The translations under genes and the position numbers were made by a program. This document shows, one piece after another, positions 1 through 11,342 of a stretch of DNA of 30,542 bases (position 1 is its first letter; each line of letters opens with the position of its first letter). The notes under the pieces were generated by a model that made no database searches, had not been told where the DNA came from, and was given only the letters and a program-made list of their open reading frames with translations. Location of the stretch: NCBI GenBank assembly GCA_029979325.1, contig JAPOHS010000005.1:1-30542 (forward strand), given 5' to 3'. Source of the DNA: Pseudomonadota bacterium. Lineage in GTDB: Bacteria; Pseudomonadota; Gammaproteobacteria; UBA11654.

Positions 1-1062
1 AGCTATAACCTCAGACAGTATCCAATTTGATACCAATTGAGGATCGTTACTGAAGCTTTCAATAGTAGCCTCGAAATACTCTGCAATTTCCATCTTCCTT
101 GAAATTTCTTCTGCATCGGTTTGCTTAATCTTTAAGTCTTCTGTGTATCTTTTTACTTTGGCATCGAATAGTTCTGGGAGAGATTCTCTTATCTTATCAA
201 TGGTCTCCTCATCAATTTCAAGGGGCAGAAGATCGGGGTCAGGAAAATATCGATAATCATTTGCCTCCTCTTTACTCCTCATGGGGCGTGTTTCATCTCT
301 TTCTGGATCATAAAGACGAGTTTCTTGAATAATCTCTTCTCCATTCTCCAATCGATCAATTTGTCTCTCAACTTCAAAATTGATTGCATTCTCTACGAAA
401 CGGAAAGAATTGATATTTTTTACCTCAGCTCTTGTGCCAAATTCTTTTTGTCCAACAGGTCGAACGGAGACATTTGCATCACATCTGAATGAGCCTTCCT
501 GCATGTTTCCATCTGATATTTTTAGATATCTAACAAGCTGGTGAATCTTTTGCATATATGACGATGCTTCTTCAGCAGATCTGATATCAGGCTCTGAAAC
601 AATTTCTAAGAGTGGTGTGCCAGCTCTGTTTAAATCAATGGCTGTTTCATTATTAAACTTATCATGTATTGATTTCCCAGCATCTTCCTCTAGATGTGCT
701 CTGGTGATACCAATATCCTTTTTTGTTCCATCGCTTAACTCGATCTCAACTGTTCCACTCTGAACAATCGGCAACTCATATTGACTGATTTGATAGCCCT
801 TAGGTAAATCTGGATAAAAATAGTTTTTTCTTGCAAAGATTGATCTGCGACTGATTTTTGCATCAATTGCAAGACCAAACTTTATTCCCATCATAACCGC
901 ATCTTTATTTAATACTGGCAATACGCCTGGATAACCCAAATCTATGAGCGAAGTATTGGTGTTTTGTTCTGAGCCATAGGCTGTTGATGCGCCTGAGAAA
1001 ATCTTACTATTCGTATCAAGCTGAACATGTATTTCAAGACCAATTACTGTTTCCCAGTTCAT
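1..1062 (-). CDS. gatB: Aspartyl/glutamyl-tRNA(Asn/Gln) amidotransferase subunit B, 3' end cut by window edge
   Basis: Translating the minus strand from the ATG at 1062-1060 gives 354 uninterrupted residues running off the window. The N-terminus [14 protein letters not shown] and the internal runs [28 protein letters not shown] and [10 protein letters not shown] are GatB hallmarks. GatB binds tRNA and activates Asp- or Glu-tRNA with ATP so that it can be amidated with ammonia made by GatA. The C-terminal tail (YqeY-like domain) lies outside the window; full-length family members are about 475-480 residues. Its ATG shares one base with the gatA stop (TGATG), implying translational coupling in a gatCAB operon. 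The cut at position 1 is a window boundary, not a gene lesion. Confidence 0.97.
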   Translation of the reverse strand, partial: MNWETVIGLEIHVQLDTNSKIFSGASTAYGSEQNTNTSLIDLGYPGVLPVLNKDAVMMGIKFGLAIDAKISRRSIFARKNYFYPDLPKGYQISQYELPIVQSGTVEIELSDGTKKDIGITRAHLEEDAGKSIHDKFNNETAIDLNRAGTPLLEIVSEPDIRSAEEASSYMQKIHQLVRYLKISDGNMQEGSFRCDANVSVRPVGQKEFGTRAEVKNINSFRFVENAINFEVERQIDRLENGEEIIQETRLYDPERDETRPMRSKEEANDYRYFPDPDLLPLEIDEETIDKIRESLPELFDAKVKRYTEDLKIKQTDAEEISRKMEIAEYFEATIESFSNDPQLVSNWILSEVIA

Positions 1063-2501
1063 CAGTCTATCCCTCTACATATTTCAGGTGTTTGCAGATG
1101 CCAATCGGTTTCCATCTGATATCTATGAGTAATATTCAGTAGGTCGTGTTCTTTAAAATGTGGTGCAATAATTTGTAATCCAAATGGAAGTTCTTCAACA
1201 AAGCCAATGGGATGAGAGATAGCAGGTACTCCAGATAAGTTCGATGAGATTGTATAAATGTCATTCATATACATGCTCACGGGATCATCGACCTTTTCAC
1301 CCAATTTAAATGCTGATTGCTGTGTCGTTGGGCCCATGATGACATCAACTTCTTTAAAAGCAGTTAGAAAATCCTGGTTGATAAGCTGTCTTACCTTCTG
1401 AGCTTTAAGATAATATGCATCATAATATCCCGCTGATAGGACATATGTGCCTGTGATGATTCTTCTTTTAACTTCCTGCCCAAATCCCTCTTTTCTGTTT
1501 TGTTTATAGAAAGTATCCAGATCATTGCTCTCGGTTGATCGGTGACCGAATCGAACGCCATCATATCTCGCAAGATTAGATGAACACTCTGCAGGAGCAA
1601 CAACGTAATATGTTGGAACAGAATATTTAATGTTGGGCAAACTGATATCTTTAAATTTCAGGCCTAATTTCTCATACTCATGAATGGAATCGGTCACGAG
1701 TTTTTGAAACCTTGAATCTAAACTCCCATCGAAGAATTCCTTGGGTAAACCAACAACTCTTCCAGCCAAATCATTTTTCAGGAAATCAGAATACTTCGGG
1801 ACTGTCTCCTTTGAAGAAGTTGAGTCTTTGTCATCGAAGCCTGCCATATGCTCAAGAAAGATTGCTGCATCTTCTGCTGAGATTGAAAGTATTCCTGCTT
1901 GGTCGAGACTGGAAGCAAATGCAATCATTCCAAATCTTGAGCATCTTCCATATGTAGGTTTCAGTCCTGTAATTCCAGTCAAAGCTGCTGGCTGTCTAAT
2001 GGAACCTCCCGTATCTGTACCAAGTGCAATCGGTGCCATTCCAGCAGCAACAGCAGCTGCAGAACCGCCTGATGAGCCGCCTGGTGTTCTCTCAAGATCC
2101 CAAGGATTATTAACATTTCCATAAAAACTGGTCTCATTAGATGAGCCCATCGCAAACTCATCCATATTTGTCTTACCCAAAATGACTGTACCCTTTTCTC
2201 TCAGGTTTTTAACAACAGTGGCATCATACGGGGAAACAAAATCCGATAACATTTTTGAACCACAGGTCGTTTGATCCCCTTCGCTGCAGAAAATATCCTT
2301 CACAGCATAAGGAACCCCGCTTATTTCTGAGTCAGCTTGCTCTGTGTTTGAGTGAAATTCATCATCCCCAATAGAAATAAAAGCATTGATCGAATCATTC
2401 ATTTCCCTGATTCGACCGTTATATAGCTTGAAAATTTCTTCAGCAGAAGCTGATTGACTTGCAAGCATGCTTTGAAGCTCTTTTACAGTATGTCGTTTCA
2501 T
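1062..2501 (-). CDS. gatA: Aspartyl/glutamyl-tRNA amidotransferase subunit A (amidase)
   Basis: A 479-residue protein of the amidase-signature family. GatA hydrolyses glutamine to release ammonia, which is channelled to GatB for correction of mischarged Asp-tRNA(Asn) and Glu-tRNA(Gln). The Ser-cisSer-Lys triad is visible: Lys68 in YAVKDI, Ser143 in TPGGSSGGS and the nucleophile Ser167 in [10 protein letters not shown]. The spacings agree with characterised GatA. Length is normal (about 480-490). The start codon overlaps the gatC stop by one base and the gene's own stop overlaps the gatB start by one base, so the three cistrons are tightly coupled. Nothing unusual was seen. Confidence 0.98.
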   Translation of the reverse strand: MKRHTVKELQSMLASQSASAEEIFKLYNGRIREMNDSINAFISIGDDEFHSNTEQADSEISGVPYAVKDIFCSEGDQTTCGSKMLSDFVSPYDATVVKNLREKGTVILGKTNMDEFAMGSSNETSFYGNVNNPWDLERTPGGSSGGSAAAVAAGMAPIALGTDTGGSIRQPAALTGITGLKPTYGRCSRFGMIAFASSLDQAGILSISAEDAAIFLEHMAGFDDKDSTSSKETVPKYSDFLKNDLAGRVVGLPKEFFDGSLDSRFQKLVTDSIHEYEKLGLKFKDISLPNIKYSVPTYYVVAPAECSSNLARYDGVRFGHRSTESNDLDTFYKQNRKEGFGQEVKRRIITGTYVLSAGYYDAYYLKAQKVRQLINQDFLTAFKEVDVIMGPTTQQSAFKLGEKVDDPVSMYMNDIYTISSNLSGVPAISHPIGFVEELPFGLQIIAPHFKEHDLLNITHRYQMETDWHLQTPEICRGID

Positions 2502-2788
2502 CAGTCGATCACTTTAGGGACTTTATAAAAACCATCTTCGGCGAATTCTGTATTCTTCTGATATTTGTCTCTTTCATTAAACTCTGTGACTTCATCAGCT
2601 CTGAGTCTTTGCGTCATTTGCAATGGATGAGCCATTGGCTCTATGTCTCCTGTATCGACTTCCTGCAGCTCTTCTATCATGCCAAGAATAGACTGCATTT
2701 GACTCAAGAATAGAGATTGCTCCTCCTCATCCAAATTTAATTTTGAGAGGTTGCATAAGTGTTCTATGTCTGATTTATCAATGCTCAT
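2501..2788 (-). CDS. gatC: Aspartyl/glutamyl-tRNA amidotransferase subunit C
   Basis: A 95-residue protein, the usual size for GatC. It starts MSIDKSDIEHLCNLSKLNLD, the standard N-terminal helix, and contains the pattern ending in PMAHPLQMTQRLRADEV typical of the segment that wraps around GatA. GatC has no catalytic role; it stabilises the GatA-GatB interface. It is the first gene of the minus-strand gatCAB operon, and its stop shares one base with the gatA ATG. The operon diverges from mreB across a 104-base spacer, as in Pseudomonas-type gammaproteobacteria. Confidence 0.95.
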   Translation of the reverse strand: MSIDKSDIEHLCNLSKLNLDEEEQSLFLSQMQSILGMIEELQEVDTGDIEPMAHPLQMTQRLRADEVTEFNERDKYQKNTEFAEDGFYKVPKVID

Positions 2789-3936
<1,148 letters not shown>

Positions 3937-3957
3937 ATCATTCGTTAGCGGGCTATT

Positions 3958-4809
3958 ATGGCAATCAATCCCGGTCAGAGAATCCACCGTTACGAAAAAA
4001 ATTATTCATCTTATCGCCTGATTTTTTTAATCATTCTCTCCTGCGTCCTGATGTATCAAGATTCTCAGGATGGCTATACCAATAAACTTCGAACATATTT
4101 ATCAGCATTGGCATATCCAATTACATACGTGGCCAATCTTCCTAAGAACACCCTTGAAGATTTAAGGATCAATCTTTCTGATAGATCTTCAATCATTGAT
4201 GAAAATAAAAAACTAAAAGAAGAAAATATCAAGCTGAAATCAGATTTACAGAAAGTCTATAAACTGGATGCAGAGAACAAAAGGTTATATGAACTTCTTG
4301 GCTCATATCCTGATAGACAAAGAAATTTCTTATTTGCAGATATCATCGCGACAAGTACAGTTCCAGACAGACATCAAATCATAATCAATAAAGGCAGTGA
4401 TGATGGTGTCAATGTTGGAGATGCTGTTGCAGATCCAAATGGGATCATAGGGCACGTAATCAGAGATCAATTTTTTTCCTCTGAAATATTGCTTATTTCT
4501 GATCTCGAGCATGCAATTCCAATTGAAATTATAAGCACTGGGGAAAGAGCGATCGCTTATGGAACTGGCGATATGAATCGTCTCGAAATCAGATCAATAC
4601 CACCAAATTCAAAGGCTCAAAGAGGCGATATTGTTATTACATCTGGTTTGGGCGGAAGGTACCCTGAAGGTTTTCCCATCGGTGAGATATCAGAAATAGA
4701 TAGAAAAGAAGGTGAAAATTTTTTAACCATTAATCTGACACCTTTTGCAGATCTAAAAATCATTAATGAAATTTGGGTCATTCAAACCGAGGTCATTGAG
4801 GATGAATAA
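3958..4809 (+). CDS. mreC: Rod shape-determining protein MreC
   Basis: A 283-residue bitopic protein. Residues 1-19 are a basic cytoplasmic tail, about 20-33 a single membrane segment, and 75-115 a Lys/Glu/Leu-rich coiled coil (ENKKLKEENIKLKSDL) used for dimerisation. The rest is the periplasmic beta domain, with the family patterns INKGSDDGVNVGDAV and GEISEIDR near its end. MreC binds and activates PBP2 in the periplasm. The last eight bases of the gene (ATGAATAA) contain the start codon of mreD, so translation of the two is probably coupled. Confidence 0.96.
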   Translation: MAINPGQRIHRYEKNYSSYRLIFLIILSCVLMYQDSQDGYTNKLRTYLSALAYPITYVANLPKNTLEDLRINLSDRSSIIDENKKLKEENIKLKSDLQKVYKLDAENKRLYELLGSYPDRQRNFLFADIIATSTVPDRHQIIINKGSDDGVNVGDAVADPNGIIGHVIRDQFFSSEILLISDLEHAIPIEIISTGERAIAYGTGDMNRLEIRSIPPNSKAQRGDIVITSGLGGRYPEGFPIGEISEIDRKEGENFLTINLTPFADLKIINEIWVIQTEVIEDE

Positions 4810-5287
4810 GAAAATCAATAATCTTATATTTGTTTGGCTGATCATGCTTCTAACGACGATGATGACCATAATGCCTTTGCCTGATTTTTTCTATGGGATC
4901 AGAATTGAATGGGTCGCGATGGCGGTCATCTTTTTCTCGATCATGAATGCTTCACTTATGGGAGTGATTGCGGCATGGATAGTAGGACTTTTATTGGACC
5001 TTCTGCAAGGAGGCTTACTTGGAGAAAATGCACTGATCCTTTCTGTCATCAGTTATTTATCTTATCGATTCAGATTCCAAATTCGTGTCTACCCTGACTG
5101 GCAAATTATGATTGTAACCCTCTTTCTACTTTCTTTTGGAAATCTAATATCACTCTGGATAAGAGGATTCAGTGGTCGTGTACTTTTTATAACTGAAGAA
5201 TGGATGAGCATTTTCATTGCTGCATTAATTTGGCCGGTCTTTATGAGAATACTTCAAGTTCTGCAAAATTATTTTGTTGAAGACTGA
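4802..5287 (+). CDS. mreD: Rod shape-determining membrane protein MreD
   Basis: A 161-residue hydrophobic protein with about five membrane spans, typical of MreD in length and composition. The chosen ATG at 4802 overlaps the end of mreC by eight bases and is preceded by GAGG at 4790-4793. A longer open frame begins at 4766, but that extension lies fully inside mreC and is polar. The segment GLLLDLLQGGLLGENAL corresponds to the conserved MreD signature. The stop codon shares one base with the PBP2 start (TGATG). MreD works with MreC in the elongasome; its precise molecular role is not settled. Confidence 0.93.
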   Translation: MNKKINNLIFVWLIMLLTTMMTIMPLPDFFYGIRIEWVAMAVIFFSIMNASLMGVIAAWIVGLLLDLLQGGLLGENALILSVISYLSYRFRFQIRVYPDWQIMIVTLFLLSFGNLISLWIRGFSGRVLFITEEWMSIFIAALIWPVFMRILQVLQNYFVED

Positions 5288-7149
5288 TGGACAATTTTAA
5301 AACCAGACAAGCTCAAGCAGTGGAAAGATCTGTTTTCCTCAATCGAATTCTATTCTCTTCGATAGCCATACTTTTTCTAGGTGGCCTTATTATTTCAAGA
5401 TTGATTTATCTCATGGTTATCGAATCGGATGAACTGAGTCTCAGATCAGTGAACAATACACTGAGAACGCAATCTATCCCGGCTCCAAGGGGGTTGATTT
5501 ACGATAGAAACATTGAACTAATTGCAGAAAACAAACCCAAGTTTCAATTGGAGATGGTTCCAGAACAGGTGAAAAAGCTTCAGGATTCACTTCTATATCT
5601 CACAAACTTAGGAATCCTAAATGAGAATGAAATACCAATCATCGAAAAAAGGGTTCAAAGAAACTATCAATTCAAAAGTATTGTCATAAAAAGAGATTTG
5701 GATGAGAGAGAGATGGCAATATTTGCAAATAACAGAATGTTACTAAAAGGATTTGATATCAAATCAAGGTTAACTAGAAATTACCCGCAAAATGAAATAT
5801 ATGCTCATGTTGTAGGTTATATGGGCTCTATCTCTAATACTGACTACCAACGCTTTGATCCTGCTTTCTATACTGGCAAAGAGCAAATTGGTAAATCGGC
5901 AATTGAAAGAGAGTATGAGCATATTCTAAGAGGCGTACCTGGTAAACAGAAGTTATTGGTTAATGTCAGAGGTCGAGTAATGGATGAAATAGAAAAAGAA
6001 GCCTTCAAATCCGGCAATGACATTATTCTGACTCTCAATAGCGAATTGCAAAGAACAGCATATGAATCCATGGCTGGAAAAAAAGGTTCTGTCGTGGCAC
6101 TGGATCCAAGAAATGGGGAGATTCTAGCTATGATCAGTATGCCCTCTTTTGATCCAACGGCTATCAGCCTCGGACTCTCACAATCTGATTTTGAAAAATT
6201 AAATAAAGACAAAAAGAGGCCGTTATTTAATCGAGCAATAGCTGGGCAATACCCTCCCGGTTCCACTGTAAAACCCATGCTTGCTCTGGGCGCCCTTGAT
6301 ATGGGGATTGTCGACTCAGAATACTATCTGCCATGCGAAGGAGAATTCAAACTTCCAAACTACTCCAGGCCATTCAGAGATTGGGCAACTCATGGTTCGG
6401 TCAATGCAAAGAGAGCGATTCAAGCTTCTTGTGATGTTTATTTTTATGAAACAGCTGTTGAAATGGGAATCGAACGCATGAGTTCATTTTTAAAACAATT
6501 CAACTTGGGTACACAATCAAGAGTGGATTTAGGCTCTGAGAAAAAAGGTGTGGTTCCAAATCAAGAATGGAAGAGGAATAATTTTACATCAAAGCAAAAC
6601 CAAAGTTGGTATCTGGGTGAAACAGTGATTGCAGGAATTGGACAAGGTTATATGCTCGCCACACCCATGCAATTGGCATATGCAACTTCTATCATTGCAA
6701 ATAGAGGATTTGCTTTTAAACCTCACATTTTAAAACAAATAAATCTGAAAGATTCTAACGAGTCATTAACAACTGAACCTGAAAGAATTGATCATGTAAT
6801 GAATATCGATGAGAAATATTGGGATGTAGTATTTGATGGAATGAATGCAGTTGTAAATGAACAAAGGGGTACTGCGTATGGTGTGTTTCCTGAAAATTCA
6901 GATATTGCTGGCAAAACTGGCACCTCTCAAGTTTTCAGCATGGATAAACGCTCTGGTGACGATGTGCCAGAAGAATTGAGAGATCATGGACTCTTTATTG
7001 GGTTTGCTCCCATAAATAATCCAGAAATTGTGATTGCTGTAATTGTTGAAAATGGAGGTGGTGGTCGAGTTGCTGCAGCGCCAGTTGCAGAAAGAATGTT
7101 TAACAAATTCCTAGAAATTGGAGGCAGAAAAGTTGCTGAATCAAATTGA
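5287..7149 (+). CDS. mrdA: Penicillin-binding protein 2, peptidoglycan transpeptidase
   Basis: A 620-residue class B PBP. An N-terminal membrane anchor lies at about residues 20-45, the dimerisation/pedestal domain follows (PAPRGLIYDRN near residue 66), and the transpeptidase domain is C-terminal. The three active-site motifs are intact: STVK at 326-329 with nucleophile Ser326, SCD at 381-383, and KTGT at 543-546. The SCD form of motif 2 is characteristic of PBP2 rather than PBP3. It cross-links new glycan strands made by RodA during elongation. It overlaps mreD by one base and is followed 31 bases later by rodA, the standard partner order. Confidence 0.97.
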   Translation: MDNFKTRQAQAVERSVFLNRILFSSIAILFLGGLIISRLIYLMVIESDELSLRSVNNTLRTQSIPAPRGLIYDRNIELIAENKPKFQLEMVPEQVKKLQDSLLYLTNLGILNENEIPIIEKRVQRNYQFKSIVIKRDLDEREMAIFANNRMLLKGFDIKSRLTRNYPQNEIYAHVVGYMGSISNTDYQRFDPAFYTGKEQIGKSAIEREYEHILRGVPGKQKLLVNVRGRVMDEIEKEAFKSGNDIILTLNSELQRTAYESMAGKKGSVVALDPRNGEILAMISMPSFDPTAISLGLSQSDFEKLNKDKKRPLFNRAIAGQYPPGSTVKPMLALGALDMGIVDSEYYLPCEGEFKLPNYSRPFRDWATHGSVNAKRAIQASCDVYFYETAVEMGIERMSSFLKQFNLGTQSRVDLGSEKKGVVPNQEWKRNNFTSKQNQSWYLGETVIAGIGQGYMLATPMQLAYATSIIANRGFAFKPHILKQINLKDSNESLTTEPERIDHVMNIDEKYWDVVFDGMNAVVNEQRGTAYGVFPENSDIAGKTGTSQVFSMDKRSGDDVPEELRDHGLFIGFAPINNPEIVIAVIVENGGGGRVAAAPVAERMFNKFLEIGGRKVAESN

Positions 7150-7180
7150 AACTTGGCAAATCCAGTCAAAAGAAGGATTG

Positions 7181-8251
7181 ATGAATCAACTTCATATTGA
7201 TTTACCCTTAATGATTGCAGTACTTCTAGCAAGCACTGTGAGTGCAATTGCAATTTTTTCTGCCTCCAACAGCAGTGAAGCCTTTCTCACGTCACATCTC
7301 ATAAGAATAGGTCTATCAATCCTTGCTATGATTGTAGCTGCACAATTTAGCCCACTGTTTTACTCAAGAATATCTCCCTGGCTTTATTCAATATGCTTGA
7401 TTCTTCTGATCGCGGTTTTCTTCTTTGGAGAGACTAGAAATAATGCTACTCGATGGATTGATATAGGGATCTCTTTTCAACCCTCAGAGTTACTCAAGAT
7501 TGCAATGCCATTGGTTGTGGCTCGATATATCGCATCTGGATCTATACCATTGAATAATATGAACATTGTGGCGTCTTTGGTGCTCGTACTTCTTCCTACT
7601 GCTCTAATTTTTAAGCAGCCTGATCTAGGGACGTCCGTTCTCATAGCTTTTTCTGGATTGATTATCATTTTCTTGTCAGGGATAAAAAAACGTTATCTCT
7701 TTTCAGCCATTATTCTTTTCCTCGGTTGCCTTCCATTCATCTGGAAAACAATTCACCCATTTCAACAACAAAGGGTTCTGACCTTCCTTGATCCTGAGAA
7801 AGATCCTCTTGGGGCTGGTTACCATATCATTCAATCAAAGATTGCGATTGGCTCAGGAGGTGTGTTTGGAAAAGGATGGTTAAATGGTACTCAGGGCCAA
7901 CTGGATTTTCTGCCTGAAAGAACAACTGATTTCATTTTTTCAATACTGGCAGAAGAATTTGGGTTAATTGGTGTTCTTTTTATAATATCTATTTATCTGT
8001 TCATTGTGGGAAGAGGTCTATTAATTGCCATCAATTCTGATGACCTCTTTGCAAGATTGGCCGCATCGAGTATCAGTCTGACATTTTTTATATACGTCTT
8101 CGTGAATATAGGCATGACAACTGGACTTCTTCCAGTTGTTGGCGTTCCGCTTCCTCTGATAAGCAAAGGAGGTACGTCCAGCCTCACTCTCATGGCAAGT
8201 CTCGGTATATTGATGTCACTTCACACACATAAACGTTTAATACCAAAATAG
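7181..8251 (+). CDS. rodA: Peptidoglycan glycosyltransferase RodA (SEDS family)
   Basis: A 356-residue polytopic membrane protein of the SEDS family. The conserved loop FLPERTTDFIFSILAEE contains Asp250, equivalent to the essential Asp of RodA. The C-terminal VPLPLISKGGTSS motif and the central ISFQPSELLKIA motif are also present. RodA polymerises lipid II into glycan strands that PBP2 cross-links. I chose the ATG at 7181, preceded by AGAAGGA; the open frame extends upstream to a TTG at 7118 inside mrdA, but that extension is polar and unlike RodA. Confidence 0.96.
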   Translation: MNQLHIDLPLMIAVLLASTVSAIAIFSASNSSEAFLTSHLIRIGLSILAMIVAAQFSPLFYSRISPWLYSICLILLIAVFFFGETRNNATRWIDIGISFQPSELLKIAMPLVVARYIASGSIPLNNMNIVASLVLVLLPTALIFKQPDLGTSVLIAFSGLIIIFLSGIKKRYLFSAIILFLGCLPFIWKTIHPFQQQRVLTFLDPEKDPLGAGYHIIQSKIAIGSGGVFGKGWLNGTQGQLDFLPERTTDFIFSILAEEFGLIGVLFIISIYLFIVGRGLLIAINSDDLFARLAASSISLTFFIYVFVNIGMTTGLLPVVGVPLPLISKGGTSSLTLMASLGILMSLHTHKRLIPK

Positions 8252-8260
8252 GATTTGAAA

Positions 8261-9244
8261 ATGATTCGCCAAACAAAATACCTAGTCATCAATTTAGCTC
8301 TTTTGATCAGTCTATACCCAACTATTGCAACAACAGATCAAGAAACAGAAAAGGATCTTCTGATAAATGAATTGATTCAGGAGCATGGATTTGATGAGCA
8401 ATATGTAATAAATATTTTCGATAATACGAAGTTTTTACCTGAGTTGATTGAATCAATATCAAAACCAGCCGAAAAAACAAAAACTTGGCCAGAATACAGA
8501 GACATCTTCATCACAAATAAAAGGATCGCCGCAGGAGTCCTTTTTGCAAAACAAAACAATGACATCATTAATCGTGCCGTCGCTGAAATGGGAGTGCCAA
8601 GAAAGATCTTGCTTGGCATATTAGGTGTCGAGACTTATTTTGGACGAATTCAGGGAAGTTACAAAGTTATGGATTCACTTTACACTCTTGCCACTGGATA
8701 TCCCCCAAGGGCAAGTTTCTTCAAAAGCGAGCTGATCAATCTTTTTTACCTATGCAGAGAAGAAGATTTGTCAATTCTTGATATAAAGGGCTCATATGCC
8801 GGTGCGATGGGTGCAGCTCAATTCATTTCATCCAGTTATAGAAACTATGCTGTTGATGGAAATACGGATGGAAAGGTTGACCTTTTTGATAGCTGGGACG
8901 ATGTCCTAATGAGCATTGGAAATTACTTGAAGCAAAACGGATGGGATACATCAAAACAGATTTACAGTCGCTATCCAGCAAATGAAGTCCAAGTTTCGAA
9001 ATTATCCTCAAAAACCATAAAGCCAACATCAACAATTCAAGGTCTTCTAAGTCATGGCATTGAGATCGACGGCTTTAATAATGATGACATAGCGCAATTG
9101 ATTCAGTTAGATGACCAAGATTTAGGAAGCGATTCTTATATTGGCCACCATAACTTTTATGTTATAACGACTTATAATCGAAATGTGATGTATGCATTGG
9201 TTGTGATTCAACTCGGAGAGTCCATAGAACGTTATCTGAATTAA
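8261..9244 (+). CDS. mltB: Membrane-bound lytic murein transglycosylase B
   Basis: A 327-residue exported enzyme of the SLT-B family. A signal peptide is evident at residues 1-24. No lipobox cysteine is visible, so unlike E. coli MltB it may be soluble in the periplasm. The catalytic Glu124 lies in ILGVETYFGR, followed by the family pattern TLATGYPPRASFF and by GAMGAAQFISSSY. DGNTDGKVDLFDSWDD resembles the metal-binding loop of MltB. It cleaves the MurNAc-GlcNAc bond to give 1,6-anhydromuropeptides. Start choice: the ATG at 8261 has AGGA at 8250-8253; an in-frame TTG six bases upstream is less likely. It sits in the usual place between rodA and rlpA. Confidence 0.94.
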   Translation: MIRQTKYLVINLALLISLYPTIATTDQETEKDLLINELIQEHGFDEQYVINIFDNTKFLPELIESISKPAEKTKTWPEYRDIFITNKRIAAGVLFAKQNNDIINRAVAEMGVPRKILLGILGVETYFGRIQGSYKVMDSLYTLATGYPPRASFFKSELINLFYLCREEDLSILDIKGSYAGAMGAAQFISSSYRNYAVDGNTDGKVDLFDSWDDVLMSIGNYLKQNGWDTSKQIYSRYPANEVQVSKLSSKTIKPTSTIQGLLSHGIEIDGFNNDDIAQLIQLDDQDLGSDSYIGHHNFYVITTYNRNVMYALVVIQLGESIERYLN

Positions 9245-9253
9245 TCAAAGTTT

Positions 9254-10060
9254 ATGAAGAAGTTACTTTTCCTATTATTCTCTTTTACACTGACGATGTC
9301 GGGATGCTCTCTGCGCCAACAAGACAACAGTTTCAATCTGACTGAACAAGAAGTGACCTCAATTCTAAATGATGCATGCACCATCAAGCGTGATACAAGG
9401 CAACGATATAAAATTGATGGGAAGAGATATAAAACGCTTTCATCTAGCAAAGGTTATAAAAAAAGGGGCATTGCCTCATGGTATGGTGCAGACTTTGATG
9501 GAAAACAGACTGCTTGCGGAGAGGAGTATGATATGTATGATTTCACAGCCGCTCATAAGACACTCCCGCTGCCTTCTTATTTGAAGGTCCAAAATCTCAG
9601 GAATGGAAAAACAGTGATTGTCAAAGTGAATGACAGGGGCCCATTTGTTGATGACCGTTTAATTGATTTATCCTATGCCGCAGCCAAAAAAATTGACATG
9701 CTTGAAAGCGGAACATCGCCAGTTAGAGTTTTTGCTGTTAGTGAAGCTGAGGCTGCAAATTATTTCAAAAATAATGAAAAGTCGATCTTCTCGCTGAGCA
9801 TATTTGAGAAAATAGTTAATAGGAATAAGAGAAGCATTACACTTCAGGTGGGGGCTTTCAGCAATTCTGATGGTGCAAACTCACTCAAAAAAAGAATTGA
9901 AAGCCTGGGCGTAGACAATGTTTTCATTTCCAAGGCTCGGTCGAAAAGAAAAACATTCCACAGAGTCAGGATTGGCCCAGTAAAAACATCAAGAGAGTAT
10001 GAGGATGCAATCAGAAAACTCAGTTCTTTGTCCCTAGATATCAACCTGATATCCGACTGA
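9254..10060 (+). CDS. rlpA: RlpA-like lipoprotein septal/lateral lytic transglycosylase with SPOR domain
   Basis: A 268-residue lipoprotein. The signal peptide ends in a lipobox-like TMSGC, giving lipidated Cys18. A double-psi beta-barrel (about residues 70-160) contains RGIASWYG and VNDRGPF. Glu90, Asp93 and His101 (GEEYDM, TAAHKTLP) match the residues required for activity in Pseudomonas RlpA. A C-terminal SPOR domain (about 194-266, LQVGAFSNSDGA) binds glycan lacking stem peptides. All catalytic residues are kept, so it is probably an active transglycosylase, unlike E. coli RlpA. Lgt, encoded later in this window, would attach its lipid. It starts 9 bases after mltB with only a weak ribosome site. 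Confidence 0.95.
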   Translation: MKKLLFLLFSFTLTMSGCSLRQQDNSFNLTEQEVTSILNDACTIKRDTRQRYKIDGKRYKTLSSSKGYKKRGIASWYGADFDGKQTACGEEYDMYDFTAAHKTLPLPSYLKVQNLRNGKTVIVKVNDRGPFVDDRLIDLSYAAAKKIDMLESGTSPVRVFAVSEAEAANYFKNNEKSIFSLSIFEKIVNRNKRSITLQVGAFSNSDGANSLKKRIESLGVDNVFISKARSKRKTFHRVRIGPVKTSREYEDAIRKLSSLSLDINLISD

Positions 10061-10148
10061 CAAACCTTCTCCGCATACCTAAAAGAATAGTTTTATGTTA
10101 TTGTTGAAAAAAAATTGTAGAGTTTTGACTCTCATGCATCCAATGCCC

Positions 10149-11315
10149 ATGAAAACGCCTCTTAAAATTTTAAATCTTCTAATAGTGCTTCTATTTGCCC
10201 CGATAGCTAATTCAATCGTTATCGTGCCAAAACCACCTGAAATAAAGGTCGAGAGCTATGTTCTCTATAATCCTAATACAGGAACAATCATTGCCAGTGA
10301 AGAAGAAACAAATCAAATCAAACCAGCAAGCATTACTAAATTGATGACAGCATATACTGTTTTCCATGCCATCAAAGAGGAGCAAATAGCGATGGATGAT
10401 CCAGTAAGGGTAAGCGATTATGCAATGTCTGTAGGTGGATCAACAATGTTCCTGAATCAATATATGGATGTAACCGTTGAAGACCTTATTCAGGGCATGA
10501 TAATAATTTCGGGAAATGACGCTAGTGTTGCATTAGCTGAGCACATTGCAGGCAATGAAGAAACATTTGCAATCTACATGAATATGTATGCTGAAGCGCT
10601 TGGAATGAAAAATACAAATTATACAAATTCAAGCGGTCTTGAAGATGAAGAGCATTACTCATCAGCACTTGATATTGCAATGCTTGCAGGAAAGATCATC
10701 GATGAGTTTCCAGAACATTTTCACTATTATTCTCAGAGAACTTTCGAGTTTGATCAGGCAAAGGACCTCAAAACAGGCAAGCCAATTCTTCAATACAACA
10801 GAAATAAATTATTGAGGAGAGACGCATCAGTCGATGGAATGAAGACAGGCTATACAAGGTCAGCAGGTTATTGCCTGGTTGCAACAGCTGAAAGAGATGG
10901 CACTCGATTAATTGCAGTTGTCACTGGAGCCAAATCTGATGATGAGAGAAACAATGCCGCAACTGCTCTACTGAACTATGGTTTTCGTTTCTTTGAAGAA
11001 AGAATGGTTATTGAATCTGGAAAAGACTATGGCAAAACCCAAGTCTGGAAAGGGATGTCAGACTCTGTTCAAATGGTTGCAAGAGATCAAATCGAATTGA
11101 CCATAGCAAAAGGCATGTTTGATGAGATTGAATCATCTGTTGAAGTGTTCGAACCGGTCATAGCTCCAATTCCATTGGATCAACCAATTGGAAAACTCAC
11201 CATGAAGCTGGAAGGCAAAATCATTGCTGAAAGCAACCTCTATCCAGAGAAAGAAGTCAATGAAGACAGTCTTTGGGGATGGTTATATGATTCTGCATTG
11301 CTTCTTTTTGAATGA
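10149..11315 (+). CDS. dacA: D-alanyl-D-alanine carboxypeptidase (PBP5/6 type)
   Basis: From the ATG at 10149 this is a 388-residue exported enzyme with signal peptide MKTPLKILNLLIVLLFAPIA. The active-site motifs are intact: SITK at 61-64 (nucleophile Ser61), SGN at 121-123 and KTG at 232-234. A C-terminal beta domain and a terminal amphipathic helix (DSLWGWLYDSALLLF) fit membrane attachment as in PBP5. It trims the terminal D-Ala from stem peptides. The frame is open upstream to an ATG at 10095, and ATGs at 10134 and 10143 are also possible. None has a strong ribosome site; 10149 gives the cleanest signal peptide, so the start is uncertain by up to 18 codons. Confidence 0.93.
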   Translation: MKTPLKILNLLIVLLFAPIANSIVIVPKPPEIKVESYVLYNPNTGTIIASEEETNQIKPASITKLMTAYTVFHAIKEEQIAMDDPVRVSDYAMSVGGSTMFLNQYMDVTVEDLIQGMIIISGNDASVALAEHIAGNEETFAIYMNMYAEALGMKNTNYTNSSGLEDEEHYSSALDIAMLAGKIIDEFPEHFHYYSQRTFEFDQAKDLKTGKPILQYNRNKLLRRDASVDGMKTGYTRSAGYCLVATAERDGTRLIAVVTGAKSDDERNNAATALLNYGFRFFEERMVIESGKDYGKTQVWKGMSDSVQMVARDQIELTIAKGMFDEIESSVEVFEPVIAPIPLDQPIGKLTMKLEGKIIAESNLYPEKEVNEDSLWGWLYDSALLLFE

Positions 11316-11342
11316 TTTGAAGATCTGATCAAGAGAAGAAAA

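Noticed and set aside
1712..2124. Plus-strand open frames opposite gatA
   Set aside because: They lie antisense within a fully supported gatA, have no ribosome sites and encode nothing recognisable; they reflect the codon pattern of the real gene.
5868..6278. 136-codon minus-strand open frame inside mrdA
   Set aside because: A shadow of the conserved PBP2 transpeptidase region, without start signals of its own.
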